DNA of 64,000 nt, from positions 2,252,001-2,316,000 of the forward strand of contig NZ_CP134605.1 of NCBI RefSeq assembly GCF_031844685.1, in the 5' to 3' direction. Shown piece by piece: positions 1-7,522 of this stretch. Position 1 is the stretch's first letter. Every line of letters begins with the position of its first letter. Source of the DNA: Streptomyces sp. ITFR-21 (GTDB lineage Bacteria; Actinomycetota; Actinomycetes; Streptomycetales; Streptomycetaceae). Under the pieces are notes generated by a model. The model was not told the DNA's origin. It was given only the letters and a program-made list of their open reading frames with translations, and ran no database searches. Both the position numbers and the translations under genes were made by a program.

Positions 1-287
1 GCCCGCGGCCCCGTTGCGCGCCGCCGCGACGGCCGGTCACCCCGTTTCCCGTGCCCCTGCCCGTGCCCGCTCCCGGCGGCAGCCGGCCCCGGGCACGGGC
101 CCTCCCCCGGCGGCAGCCGGAGGGCGGTGTGGGGCGGCCCGGATCCGGGTAAGGCACCCCGCAGGGGTAAGCAAGCGCTCAGAAAGTAGCCCGCATCACA
201 GCGCCGCCCCGGTGACCCACCCCACTACGTGCGGGTAACTTCCGAGAACCAGCACCGACCACCCGCCGCTCGCCGAGGAGTGCCGCG
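1..287. other. Upstream region of the thiolase gene, no gene seen
   Basis: No reading frame here looks like a gene; the first 140 bases are low-complexity CCCG/GGCGGCAGCC sequence. An imperfect palindrome centred on AGCGCT lies around 171-182 (GCAAGCGCTCAG). Such sites are common targets of TetR-type regulators of acyl-CoA genes, but this is inference only. The ribosome binding site of the following gene (CGAGGAG) is at 274-280. Confidence 0.4.
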
Positions 288-1508
288 ATGCCCGAAGCCG
301 TCATTGTCTCCGCCGCCCGTTCGCCCATCGGACGCGCCTTCAAGGGGTCGCTCAAAGAACTGCGTCCGGACGACCTGGCCGCGACGATCATCCAGGCCGC
401 ACTCGCCGAGGTGCCGCAGCTCGACCCGCACGACATCGACGACCTGATGCTGGGCTGCGGCCTGCCCGGCGGCGAGCAGGGCTTCAACCTGGGGCGGATC
501 GTCGCCGTGCGGATGGGCATGGACCACCTGCCGGGCTGTACGGTCACCCGCTACTGCTCGTCCTCACTGCAGACCACCCGGATGGCGCTGCACGCCATCA
601 AGGCGGGCGAGGGCGACGTCTTCATCTCGGCGGGCGTCGAGACGGTCTCCCGCTTCGCCAAGGGCAACTCCGACAGCCTCCCCGACACGGTGAACCCGCT
701 GTTCGACGACGCCCGGGCGCGTACTCTGCAGCGGGCCGAGCAGGGCGGCGGGGAGTGGCACGACCCGCGCGAGGACGGACTCGTACCGGACGCGTACATC
801 GCGATGGGCCAGACCGCCGAGAACCTGGCGGCGCTCAGGGGCGTCAGCCGCCGCGAGCAGGACGAGTTCGGCGTGCGCTCGCAGAACCTCGCCGAGGAGG
901 CGCTCAAGAACGGCTTCTGGGAGCGCGAGATCACCCCTGTGACGCTCCCGGACGGCACCGTGGTCGCCAAGGACGACGGGCCGCGCCCGGGGGTCACCAT
1001 GGAGGGCGTGGCGGGCCTCAACCCGGTCTTCCGCCCCGACGGCACGGTCACCGCCGGCAACTGCTGCCCGCTCAACGACGGCGCCGCCGCGCTGGTGGTC
1101 ATGTCCGACACCAAGGCGCGCGAGCTCGGCGTCACGCCGCTGGCCCGGGTGGTCTCCACCGGCGTGTCCGCGCTGTCCCCGGAGATCATGGGCTACGGCC
1201 CGGTGGAGGCGTCCCGGCAGGCGCTGCGGCGGGCCGGGATGACCGTCGGCGACATCGACCTGGTGGAGATCAACGAGGCGTTCGCCGCGCAGGTCATCCC
1301 CTCCTACCGCGCCCTCGGCGTCGACCTGGACCGGCTGAACGTCAACGGGGGCGCGATCGCGGTCGGCCACCCCTTCGGCATGACCGGCGCCCGCATCGCG
1401 GGCACCCTCATCAACAGCCTCCGGTTCCACGACAAGCAGTTCGGCCTGGAGACGATGTGCGTGGGCGGCGGGCAGGGCATGGCGATGGTCATCGAACGCC
1501 TTTCCTGA
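288..1508 (+). CDS. Acetyl-CoA C-acyltransferase (thiolase, FadA type)
   Basis: Thiolase of 406 residues, the usual length for the family. It should join or cleave acyl-CoA units: thiolytic cleavage of 3-ketoacyl-CoA in beta-oxidation, or the reverse condensation. The catalytic residues are visible: the acyl-accepting Cys90 in YCSSSLQ, His361 in GHPFGMTG and Cys391 in CVGGGQG; NEAFA is also conserved. The ATG follows CGAGGAG by 7 bases. It stands alone on the plus strand, with no acyl-CoA dehydrogenase or hydratase partner in view. Substrate chain length cannot be read from the sequence. The family call is secure; biosynthetic versus degradative use is not. Confidence 0.93.
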   Translation: MPEAVIVSAARSPIGRAFKGSLKELRPDDLAATIIQAALAEVPQLDPHDIDDLMLGCGLPGGEQGFNLGRIVAVRMGMDHLPGCTVTRYCSSSLQTTRMALHAIKAGEGDVFISAGVETVSRFAKGNSDSLPDTVNPLFDDARARTLQRAEQGGGEWHDPREDGLVPDAYIAMGQTAENLAALRGVSRREQDEFGVRSQNLAEEALKNGFWEREITPVTLPDGTVVAKDDGPRPGVTMEGVAGLNPVFRPDGTVTAGNCCPLNDGAAALVVMSDTKARELGVTPLARVVSTGVSALSPEIMGYGPVEASRQALRRAGMTVGDIDLVEINEAFAAQVIPSYRALGVDLDRLNVNGGAIAVGHPFGMTGARIAGTLINSLRFHDKQFGLETMCVGGGQGMAMVIERLS

Positions 1509-1522
1509 TCGCGCGTCCACCG

Positions 1523-1541
1523 CGCCGCGATCCCCGCGGCG
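1523..1541 (+). terminator. Putative hairpin terminator after the thiolase gene
   Basis: CGCCGCG at 1523-1529 pairs with CGCGGCG at 1535-1541 around a 5-base loop, 15 bases after the thiolase stop. No T-run follows, as is usual in Streptomyces. Short GC-rich hairpins are frequent in this genome, so this is tentative. Confidence 0.35.
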
Positions 1542-1679
1542 ACCGCGCCCGCCGCCCCCCGTGGCACACCGACGCCGCCGCGGCCGCGACCCGGCACCGG
1601 CCCCCAGCAGCGACGATCACCCGAAGTATCCGGTCAGCTCCATTGCGCACTCTGTGTGACATAAGTCGCAACGAAATCG

Positions 1680-1707
1680 CCCCCGGGATGTGATTTTTCC
1701 CCGGGGG
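1680..1707. other. Perfect 8-bp hairpin with an A/T-rich loop in the 1509-1887 intergenic region
   Basis: CCCCCGGG (1680-1687) and CCCGGGGG (1700-1707) form a perfect stem around a 12-base loop containing TTTTT. It sits mid-way in the 379-base gap between the thiolase stop and the GTG at 1888. It could be a terminator read from either side or a structure in the leader of the next gene. The rest of the gap shows nothing I can name. Confidence 0.4.
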
Positions 1708-1887
1708 TGCTTCGTTCTCGCAGGTCAGCACGGCATTGGACGGACAACCCGGACCCACAGAACCCCCCAATTCATGACGTTCCGCACTGCAAAGGCCACG
1801 GGTTTACCGGCAGAGTGATGGTTGGGAAAAGTTTCAGCCACCACTCAGGTGGGCAACGCTCGGGTCGCGTCAGTCGGGAGAACGTCA

Positions 1888-2682
1888 GTGAGTGCCAACT
1901 TCACCGTCCTGCTGGTCGCCGCGGGTCTCGCCGCGGCCGCGGGCACCGCCGCCCTTGTCAGCGCGCTCGGCGTGCGCCGCGAACTGTCCGCGCTGCGGCA
2001 CGAGCTGACCGGCCCGCGGCTGCCCGCCCAACGTGCCTCCTCCGCCGACATCCGGTCCGCGGTCGCCGACGCGCTCGCCGACGAACGGGAGCGGGAGCTG
2101 GCCGAGGCCCGCGCCTTCTGGGCCGAGCAGGAGTCCCGCGAGACCGCGGGCGAGGGCACGTTCTTCCGCGGCGGCCCGTTCGGCGCGACCGCCGACGCCG
2201 CCCCCGCCGAAGCCGTCGCCGAGGGCGCGCTGCCGGACTACGAGGTCCCGCCGGTGCTCCCCTGTCTGCCGCGGCAGGCCGACTCCGCGGGCCTGGAGGC
2301 CGACCCGTCCGAGGTGACGCTGCCCGCGCCCGGCGCCGTCCCGCACCCCTCGGGCCCGGACTTCGCGCCCTTTCCGGTGGTCGCCTCCCGGGACCAGACC
2401 GCGGAACGGCTCGCCGACCTCGCCGACGCCCGCGTCCCGCTGTCGGACGTACGGCCCGGACCGCTCGGCACCCTCGACGTGTACGTGTTCGCCGACGGCA
2501 CCACGCTCTGTATGACCCCCGGCCACCGGGAGACCGCCCTCAGGCTGTCCGGGGCGCTGGACCGCGGCGAGGTCCCGGTGCTGCGCGGCGGCTCGGCGAT
2601 AGCGGGCGCCTACGCGCTCACCTTCGCGTACGGGGACGAGAGCGTGTACGTGCTCGCCGACCGCGTGGTCGCCTCCCTCTGA
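1888..2682 (+). CDS. Hypothetical membrane-anchored protein with Ala-rich helix
   Basis: About 264 residues, not a family I recognise. The N-terminus carries one hydrophobic segment (roughly residues 5-28), followed by a charged Ala/Glu/Arg-rich stretch (about 30-90) that is probably helical or coiled-coil. A Pro-rich middle and a compact C-terminal half follow. The C-terminus contains TLDVYVFADGTTLCM and repeated Leu/Arg-rich turns. The topology suggests a single-pass protein with most of its mass on one side of the membrane. I chose the GTG at 1888 because GGGAG lies 7 bases upstream; a TTG at 1822 would add 22 residues ahead of the hydrophobic segment and lacks a good binding site. Confidence 0.6.
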   Translation: MSANFTVLLVAAGLAAAAGTAALVSALGVRRELSALRHELTGPRLPAQRASSADIRSAVADALADERERELAEARAFWAEQESRETAGEGTFFRGGPFGATADAAPAEAVAEGALPDYEVPPVLPCLPRQADSAGLEADPSEVTLPAPGAVPHPSGPDFAPFPVVASRDQTAERLADLADARVPLSDVRPGPLGTLDVYVFADGTTLCMTPGHRETALRLSGALDRGEVPVLRGGSAIAGAYALTFAYGDESVYVLADRVVASL

Positions 2683-2858
2683 GCCGCCCGGACCCCGGCG
2701 GCTTCCCGGGCCCGGCGGCGCCTCGGCCGCCGGGCCGAGACCCCCGTAGGGCGCTCGCGGACCCTCGCGCGGCGAACCCGGGAACGGCCGCCGGCCCGCG
2801 GCCCGGCCGGCAGGCCAACCGACCCCGGCAGGCACCGCCCGGGGCGCCGGCAAACCGC

Positions 2859-3182
2859 TCAGCCGACCGCCTTGGCCGTGACCGCGAGCCGCCGCAGCGC
2901 CTCCACCAGCACCCCCTCCGCCCGGCCCGGATCGCGGTCCGCCACCGCCGCCAGTTCGTGGCCGGCCACCGCCAACTGGTCGCCGACCACGAAGATCCCG
3001 TCGTCCGGCATGTCGTACGGCTCCCGCCCGGGGAACTCCAGCAGCTGCGCCTGGCGCGCCAGCCAGCGGGCGAGTTCGAGCCCTTCGGCGGCGGCGCCCG
3101 CCCGGAGCCGGCGTTGCGGCAGCGCCCGCAGGCGTCCGGCGAGGCGTTCCACGGCGGTGTGCAGCGCGGTGCGTTCGGACAT
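2859..3182 (-). CDS. Hypothetical protein, 107 residues
   Basis: Small Ala/Leu/Arg-rich protein, no family recognised. It appears helical at both ends (ERTALHTAVERLAGRLRAL near the start and a Leu/Arg/Ala-rich helix near the end), with a short middle containing YDMPDDGIFVVGDQLAVAG. No signal peptide or membrane segment is visible. The ATG at 3182 is preferred because a longer frame upstream would translate a hexanucleotide repeat into Arg-Val repeats. No strong Shine-Dalgarno is visible. It is divergent from the small gene at 3323. Confidence 0.55.
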   Translation of the reverse strand: MSERTALHTAVERLAGRLRALPQRRLRAGAAAEGLELARWLARQAQLLEFPGREPYDMPDDGIFVVGDQLAVAGHELAAVADRDPGRAEGVLVEALRRLAVTAKAVG

Positions 3183-3212
3183 GTCCGAGACCCTACCCGC
3201 GACCGGCGACGG

Positions 3213-3248
3213 CACCCGCACCCGCACCCGCACCCGCACCCGCACCCG
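3213..3248. repeat. Tandem hexanucleotide repeat, six CACCCG units
   Basis: Six perfect CACCCG copies lie between two divergent small genes, about 30 bases upstream of the minus-strand ATG at 3182. A four-copy version of the same hexamer occurs at 57191-57214. Such repeats can change copy number by slippage. Confidence 0.9.
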
Positions 3249-3322
3249 AGCGTCCGCGATGGTTGCCATCGACCGACCGCTCGGGCACGGTGGGGTTACC
3301 GGACCACATACCGGAGGCGCCG

Positions 3323-3556
3323 ATGTACCAACAGCACTTCTCCGACGAGACCCACCGGAACATGCTCTCCCACATCCCGCGGAGCACCGGCCGCGAGGTC
3401 GGCGACTGGCTCCGCGCCCTGGCCGACGGGCCGTCTTTCCTCCGCTTCGACGAGAAGGTCAGCTGGCTGCGCAGCGAGCACGACCTCTCCTACGGCCACG
3501 CGAAGGCCATCGCCCACGAGTACGACCTGCGCCGGGCGGCGCGCAACCTCCTCTAG
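3323..3556 (+). CDS. Small DUF4287-like protein, 77 residues
   Basis: Compact protein with the pattern of the DUF4287 family: TGREVGDWLRAL near residue 24, then FDEKVSWLRSEHDLSYGHAKAIAHEYDLRRAARN in the C-terminal half. The function of the family is not established; a basic helical pair suggests nucleic-acid or protein binding. GGAGG at 3313-3317 lies 5 bases before the ATG, making this start secure. Tandem hairpins follow directly downstream, so it is probably a single-gene transcript. Confidence 0.75.
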   Translation: MYQQHFSDETHRNMLSHIPRSTGREVGDWLRALADGPSFLRFDEKVSWLRSEHDLSYGHAKAIAHEYDLRRAARNLL

Positions 3557-3574
3557 GGCCGCCGCCCTCCTTTC

Positions 3575-3626
3575 GCCCGCCCCGGGACACGGGCGGGCCG
3601 CCGGGAAGCGCACCGCTCCCCGGCGG
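3575..3626. terminator. Two tandem hairpins between convergent genes
   Basis: GCCCGCCC (3575-3582) pairs with GGGCGGGC (3591-3598). Immediately afterwards CCGCCGGG (3598-3605) pairs with CCCGGCGG (3619-3626). The pair sits between a plus-strand gene ending at 3556 and a minus-strand gene ending at 3659, the usual place for a bidirectional terminator. There is no T-run. Confidence 0.6.
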
Positions 3627-3658
3627 CCCGCCGAGGCGCCGGTGGCCGCGCGGGGCGG

Positions 3659-4552
3659 TCAGTCGCGGAGGACGGAGATCAGCCGCAGCAGTTCCAGATA
3701 GATCCACACCAGGGACACCGTCAGGCCGAACGCGGCGAGCCACGACTCCTGCCGCGGGGCGCCGTAGCGGATGCCGTCCTCGACCCGCTTGAAGTCCAGG
3801 GAGAGGAAGAACGCGCCCAGGCCGATGCCCAGCAGGCAGAAGACGATGCCGAGGCCGCCGGTGGTCAGGCCCAGGCCGTCGGAGCTGCCGAAGGCGAGGA
3901 AGAGCAGGTTCACCACCATGGCCAGCAGGAAGCCGACCGCGATGGCCAGGCCGATCCGCTGGTAGCGGGCGGTGACCCGGATCAGCCGGGTCCGGTAGGC
4001 GACGAGCATGCCGGCGAAGACCGCCATGGTACCCAGTACCGCCTGCACCGGGGCGCCCTGCCACGCGTCGTTGTACATGTGGCTCAGCACGCCGAGGAAG
4101 ACGCCCTCGAAGGCCGCGTAGCCCAGGATCAGGGCGGGCACGGGGGCGCGCTTGAACGACTGGACCATCGCCAGCACGAAGGCGATCAGGGCCGAGCCGA
4201 GGGCGAGTCCGAAGCGGTCCGGGATGACCGTCCAGCCCAGCACCGCGCCGACCGCCACCAGGCCCAGCGTCATCGCGGTCCGCATGACGACGTCGTCGAT
4301 CGTCATCCGGCCGGTCTGCGCGGGTCCCGCGGCCGGGCCCGCGTACATCCGCTCCATCTGGTCCGGGGTCAGGGGCCGCCCCTGCGCGGGCCGGTCGTAG
4401 GGGTTGCGCGCGCCCTGCGCGTACGGGGTGCCGCCCTGCCCGGCGAAGGGGTTGCCCTGCTGGGCGCCCTGCGCACCTTGTGCGCCGAATCCGGCGTACT
4501 CGCTCCCGCGGGTGAACCCCCGCCGGGAGAAGACCGGGTTGCTGCTCCTCAT
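3659..4552 (-). CDS. Bax inhibitor-1/YccA family membrane protein
   Basis: 297 residues. A soluble Gly/Gln/Ala-rich N-terminus (about 1-85, with the repeated GAQGAQGAQ) precedes about seven hydrophobic segments covering the rest. The membrane part carries family features such as YAAFEGVFLGVLSHMYN and a C-terminal SLDFKRVEDGIRYGAPR loop followed by a last helix. Bacterial members are inner-membrane proteins implicated in calcium leak or in modulating membrane proteases; substrate cannot be read here. The ATG at 4552 is preceded by GGGAGGAG, which decides the start over the longer frame upstream. It has no obvious operon partner. Confidence 0.88.
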   Translation of the reverse strand: MRSSNPVFSRRGFTRGSEYAGFGAQGAQGAQQGNPFAGQGGTPYAQGARNPYDRPAQGRPLTPDQMERMYAGPAAGPAQTGRMTIDDVVMRTAMTLGLVAVGAVLGWTVIPDRFGLALGSALIAFVLAMVQSFKRAPVPALILGYAAFEGVFLGVLSHMYNDAWQGAPVQAVLGTMAVFAGMLVAYRTRLIRVTARYQRIGLAIAVGFLLAMVVNLLFLAFGSSDGLGLTTGGLGIVFCLLGIGLGAFFLSLDFKRVEDGIRYGAPRQESWLAAFGLTVSLVWIYLELLRLISVLRD

Positions 4553-4660
4553 GTCACTCCTCCCTGGGCCGCGTGCTGCGGCACTGCCGTCAATAGTAAT
4601 GGTCTGGCAAAGAAAGCACGGATACGCCTGGCGGAGGGTGTTCCCCTGGCCCGGACCCTT

Positions 4661-4700
4661 ACTCCCCGGTACTCCCCGGTACTCCCCGGTACTCCCCGGC
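4661..4700. repeat. Four tandem copies of a 10-bp repeat (ACTCCCCGGT)
   Basis: Copies at 4661, 4671, 4681 and 4691 (the last ends in C). A further partial copy lies at 4737-4746. The repeat is in the 310-base gap between divergent genes (Bax-inhibitor family and primase-polymerase), upstream of the promoter region of the latter. Confidence 0.88.
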
Positions 4701-4829
4701 GCGCTCCCGGCGGCACTTCCCACGGCGGTCCGAAGGTACTCCCCGGGGCTGTGGCACGGCCCGGGGAACCGCCCGCGGGGATACGAACTGGACGGCTGAC
4801 GTCCGGCGCGGTATCACTGGGACGTGGAA

Positions 4830-4845
4830 ACGAACATGCGTTCGA
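4830..4845. promoter_or_regulatory. LexA/SOS-box-like palindrome in front of the primase-polymerase gene
   Basis: ACGAAC-ATGC-GTTCGA matches the actinobacterial LexA consensus TCGAAC-N4-GTTCGA at 11 of 12 fixed positions. It ends 17 bases before the chosen ATG. A possible promoter lies just before it (TGGACG 4789-4794, 17 bases, TATCAC 4812-4817), which would place the box at the start of the transcript. The match is seen; LexA control is inferred. Confidence 0.6.
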
Positions 4846-4862
4846 ACATCAGGGAGCAGGCC

Positions 4863-5729
4863 ATGGCACGCCCCGACCACACCCGTGCCCTGCACGCGGC
4901 GCTGCTGACCGCCGCCAGCGGCCTGCCGGTGATCCCGCTGTCCCGGACCAAGCTGCCGGCGGTGCGCTCACCGCACCGCGACGAGCCGCGGCCGGGCGGC
5001 TGCCGCGGCGAGTGCGGGCGGCCGGGACACGGCGTGCACGACGCCACCACCGACCCGGCCCGGATCCGCGCACTGTTCGCCGTCGCGCCCTGGGCGACCG
5101 GGTACGGCATAGCGTGCGGCCGGCCGCCCTACCACCTGATCGGGCTCGACCTCGACGTCAGGCACGGCGCCGACGGGGTGAAGGAGCTGGACGCACTGGC
5201 CCGCCGACACGGCTTCGCCCTGCCGGAGACGGTCACCGTCCTCACCCCCAGCGGCGGCCGGCACCTCTGGCTGACCGCGCCGGGGCCGGTCCCCAACTCG
5301 GCGGGGCGGCTCGCCCCCGGCGTCGACGTGCGGGGGCTGGGCGGCTACCTGGTCGGTCCCGGCTCCCGTACGGTCGCCGGCCGGTACCTGCTGCTGCCCG
5401 GCACCCGTCAGCACCCGCTGGGCGAGGCTCCGGCCGCCCTGCTGGGCCTCGCCTCCCCCCCGCCGCCGCCCCGCGAGGCCGCGGTCGCCGCACCCCGGCA
5501 CCCGGCGGAGAAACGTGCCGCCGCGCTCGTCCGGTTCGTACTGGACTCCCAGGAAGGCGAGCGCAACGGGCGCCTGTTCTGGGCCGCCTGCCGGGCCTAC
5601 GACGCGGGACTGGCCGACGCGCTCGCACCGGCCCTGGTGACGGCGGCGGTGCACACCGGGCTGGGCGAGCGGGAGGCGGCCGCTACAGTCGCCTCCGCGA
5701 GCCGGCTCCGAGCATCCGCAGAGCCCTGA
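4863..5729 (+). CDS. Bifunctional DNA primase/polymerase (Prim-Pol, AEP family)
   Basis: 288 residues containing one archaeo-eukaryotic-type primase/polymerase domain. Visible motifs are GLDLD (catalytic Asp96 and Asp98, metal binding), SGGRH (130-134, nucleotide binding) and a Cys/His segment CRGECGRPGHGVHDATTD (47 onward) typical of the actinomycete subfamily. Members make primers or fill gaps; in chromosomes they are often repair or plasmid/phage-related enzymes. No helicase domain is fused here and none is adjacent. The ATG at 4863 is preferred (GGGAG 6 bases upstream); earlier ATGs at 4824 and 4836 overlap the SOS-like box. The stop codon is only 2 bases from the mature 3' end of the convergent bldA tRNA. 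Confidence 0.85.
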   Translation: MARPDHTRALHAALLTAASGLPVIPLSRTKLPAVRSPHRDEPRPGGCRGECGRPGHGVHDATTDPARIRALFAVAPWATGYGIACGRPPYHLIGLDLDVRHGADGVKELDALARRHGFALPETVTVLTPSGGRHLWLTAPGPVPNSAGRLAPGVDVRGLGGYLVGPGSRTVAGRYLLLPGTRQHPLGEAPAALLGLASPPPPPREAAVAAPRHPAEKRAAALVRFVLDSQEGERNGRLFWAACRAYDAGLADALAPALVTAAVHTGLGEREAAATVASASRLRASAEP

Positions 5730-5731
5730 AG

Positions 5732-5814
5732 TGCCCGGAGCCGGACTTGAACCGGCACGCCCCCGAGGGGCAGCGAGGTTTAAGCTCGCCGTGTCTGCGT
5801 TCCACCATCCGGGC
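5732..5814 (-). tRNA. bldA: tRNA-Leu(UAA), the bldA tRNA
   Basis: Read on the minus strand the molecule is a class II tRNA of 83 bases. The acceptor stem is GCCCGGA/TCCGGGC plus discriminator A, the anticodon stem GCGAG/CTCGC, the anticodon loop CTTAAAC with TAA at 5782-5780, a long variable arm follows, and the T arm is GCCGG-TTCAAGT-CCGGC. CCA is not encoded. In Streptomyces the only tRNA reading the rare UUA codon is bldA, which gates aerial growth and antibiotic production by limiting TTA-containing genes. The sequence resembles the S. coelicolor bldA as I remember it. I saw no in-frame TTA codon in the genes of this window. Confidence 0.95.
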
Positions 5815-5832
5815 CGGCGGGGCGCAGTGAAA

Positions 5833-5861
5833 AGCGTATCCGGGTTGGCTGGCGCGAACAG
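5833..5861 (-). promoter_or_regulatory. Putative bldA promoter
   Basis: On the minus strand a -10 element TACGCT (5838-5833) matches the Streptomyces TANNNT pattern. It is 17 bases from a weak -35 CTGTTC (5861-5856). Transcription would begin about 12 bases before the mature tRNA 5' end at 5814, a sensible short leader. The remaining sequence to 6065 is A/T-richer than its surroundings and shows no gene. Confidence 0.5.
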
Positions 5862-6065
5862 GACGGGCAACCGGCCATGTTGTCTTATTTTAGGGGTTAC
5901 TGACGGCGTATCAGGCCCGCCTGAGGGGTCTACCTGCACCACAACCGCCGTTTACCGGCATCGCCGCCCCTCACGCACAAGTGACGTGAAATCGCTCTCC
6001 GCAGTTGACTTCCGGCGGAGAATCGACCACCTCCGCCGGAAAACCATGCACTTATGCACGCAGTT

Positions 6066-7388
6066 TCACGACAGCCAGGCCGTCCGGGTGGCCGGGATGT
6101 CCGAAACGCCGTCAACACCGGTGCGCACCGCGAGCACCTGATTGACCCCGATCCGGTTGCGTTCGAACGACAGCGCCGACGCCGCCATGTACAGCCGCCA
6201 GACCCGGGCCCGGCCGGGGGACGTCACGGCGACCGCCCGGTCCCAGCACGCCTCCAGGTTCCGCACCCACGCCCGCAGCGTGCGCGCGTAGTGCTCCCGC
6301 AGCGCCTCCATGTCCCGCGCCTCGAAACCCGCCTGCTCCAGGTACGCCACCGTCGCGCCGACCGGGGCGAGTTCGCCGTCGGGGAAGACGTACCGGTCGA
6401 TGAACTCGTCGATCCGGTACGTCTCCTCGTCCACCAGCGGGCGGCGGGCGATCTGGTGGTTGAGCAGCAGGCCGCCGGGCCGCAGCAGGGCGTACAGGGT
6501 GCGGGCGTACTCCAGGTAGCGCTCGCTGCCCACGTGCTCGGCCATGCCGATGGAGGAGATGGCGTCGTAGGGCCCGTCCCTGACGTCCCGGTAGTCCTGT
6601 ACCCGGATCTCGATCCGGTCGGTCAGCCCCGCCTCCGCGACCCGCTTGCGGGCGTACACGGCCTGCTCGACGGACAAGGTGATGCCGGTGGCGCGGACGC
6701 CGTAGTGCTCGGCCGCGTGCAGCACCATCGAGCCCCAGCCGCAGCCGACGTCCAGCAGCCGCTGCCCCTCCCGCAGCTGCAGCTTGCGGCAGATCAGGTC
6801 GAGCTTGGCGAGCTGGGCCTGCTCAAGGGTGGTGTCGGGTTCGGGGAAGACCGCGCACGAGTAGACCATCGACGGGCCGAGCACCATCTCGTAGAAGTCG
6901 TTGCCGACGTCGTAGTGGTGCGCGATGGCCTCCTTGTCGCGCTTCTTGGTGTGCGCGATCCCGGCGCGCCTGCGGGCCTCCTCCGGCGGCGGCGGGGGCG
7001 GCAGTCCGGGCCCGGCGAGCGCCAGGGCGGTCCGGGCCAGCCGGTACGTCGCCGGGTCGCGCAGGAGGGAGCCGGCCCGGCGGATCGTCTCGGCCCCGGT
7101 GGCGGCGGGTTCCCCCTCACCACGGTCCCAGAAGAGGCCGGACAGCTCGTCCAGCGCCCGGTAGAGGTCGCCCTCGATGTCGAGCTCGCCGGCCACCCAG
7201 GCGCGGGCCAGCCCCAGCTCCCCCGGCCGCCACAGCAGCCGGCGCAGCGCCCGGCGGCGCCGGATGACGAGCACGGGCGCGCCGGGGGGCCCGGCCTCGC
7301 TGCCGTCCCAAGCGCGCACGCGCAGCGGGAACGGCGTCGAGAGGGCATGTTCGGCGAGGTCCAGAATGCGATGAGCCGCGTCAGCCAT
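6066..7388 (-). CDS. Cyclopropane-fatty-acyl-phospholipid synthase family methyltransferase
   Basis: 440 residues, the normal length for the family. It should transfer a methyl(ene) group from S-adenosylmethionine to unsaturated acyl chains of membrane phospholipids. The SAM site LLDVGCGWG (211-219) is present, preceded by the family hallmark HHYDVGNDFYEMVLGPSMVYS (157 onward) and followed by GITLSVEQ and GMAEHVG. The N-terminal 140 residues form the typical lipid-binding domain. No convincing ribosome binding site is seen. It lies upstream of bldA on the same strand and downstream of ndh. The exact product (cyclopropane versus methyl-branched chain) is open. Confidence 0.9.
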   Translation of the reverse strand: MADAAHRILDLAEHALSTPFPLRVRAWDGSEAGPPGAPVLVIRRRRALRRLLWRPGELGLARAWVAGELDIEGDLYRALDELSGLFWDRGEGEPAATGAETIRRAGSLLRDPATYRLARTALALAGPGLPPPPPPEEARRRAGIAHTKKRDKEAIAHHYDVGNDFYEMVLGPSMVYSCAVFPEPDTTLEQAQLAKLDLICRKLQLREGQRLLDVGCGWGSMVLHAAEHYGVRATGITLSVEQAVYARKRVAEAGLTDRIEIRVQDYRDVRDGPYDAISSIGMAEHVGSERYLEYARTLYALLRPGGLLLNHQIARRPLVDEETYRIDEFIDRYVFPDGELAPVGATVAYLEQAGFEARDMEALREHYARTLRAWVRNLEACWDRAVAVTSPGRARVWRLYMAASALSFERNRIGVNQVLAVRTGVDGVSDIPATRTAWLS

Positions 7389-7522
7389 GGTGCTGAGCGT
7401 ACGACTGAAATCCGCCGTCGGCGGCCCTGACGCGAAAATCTACGTTGCAGATACACACACTTACGCCCGCAGGGCGCCCGCACCACGGATGGCGGACGCC
7501 CTCGGGCTCAGGTCGTACCAGG

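Noticed and set aside
5732..5814. tRNA genes as attachment sites of an integrated element
   Set aside because: No integrase, no duplicated tRNA end and no foreign-looking genes on either side of bldA or the tRNA-Gln at 52114.
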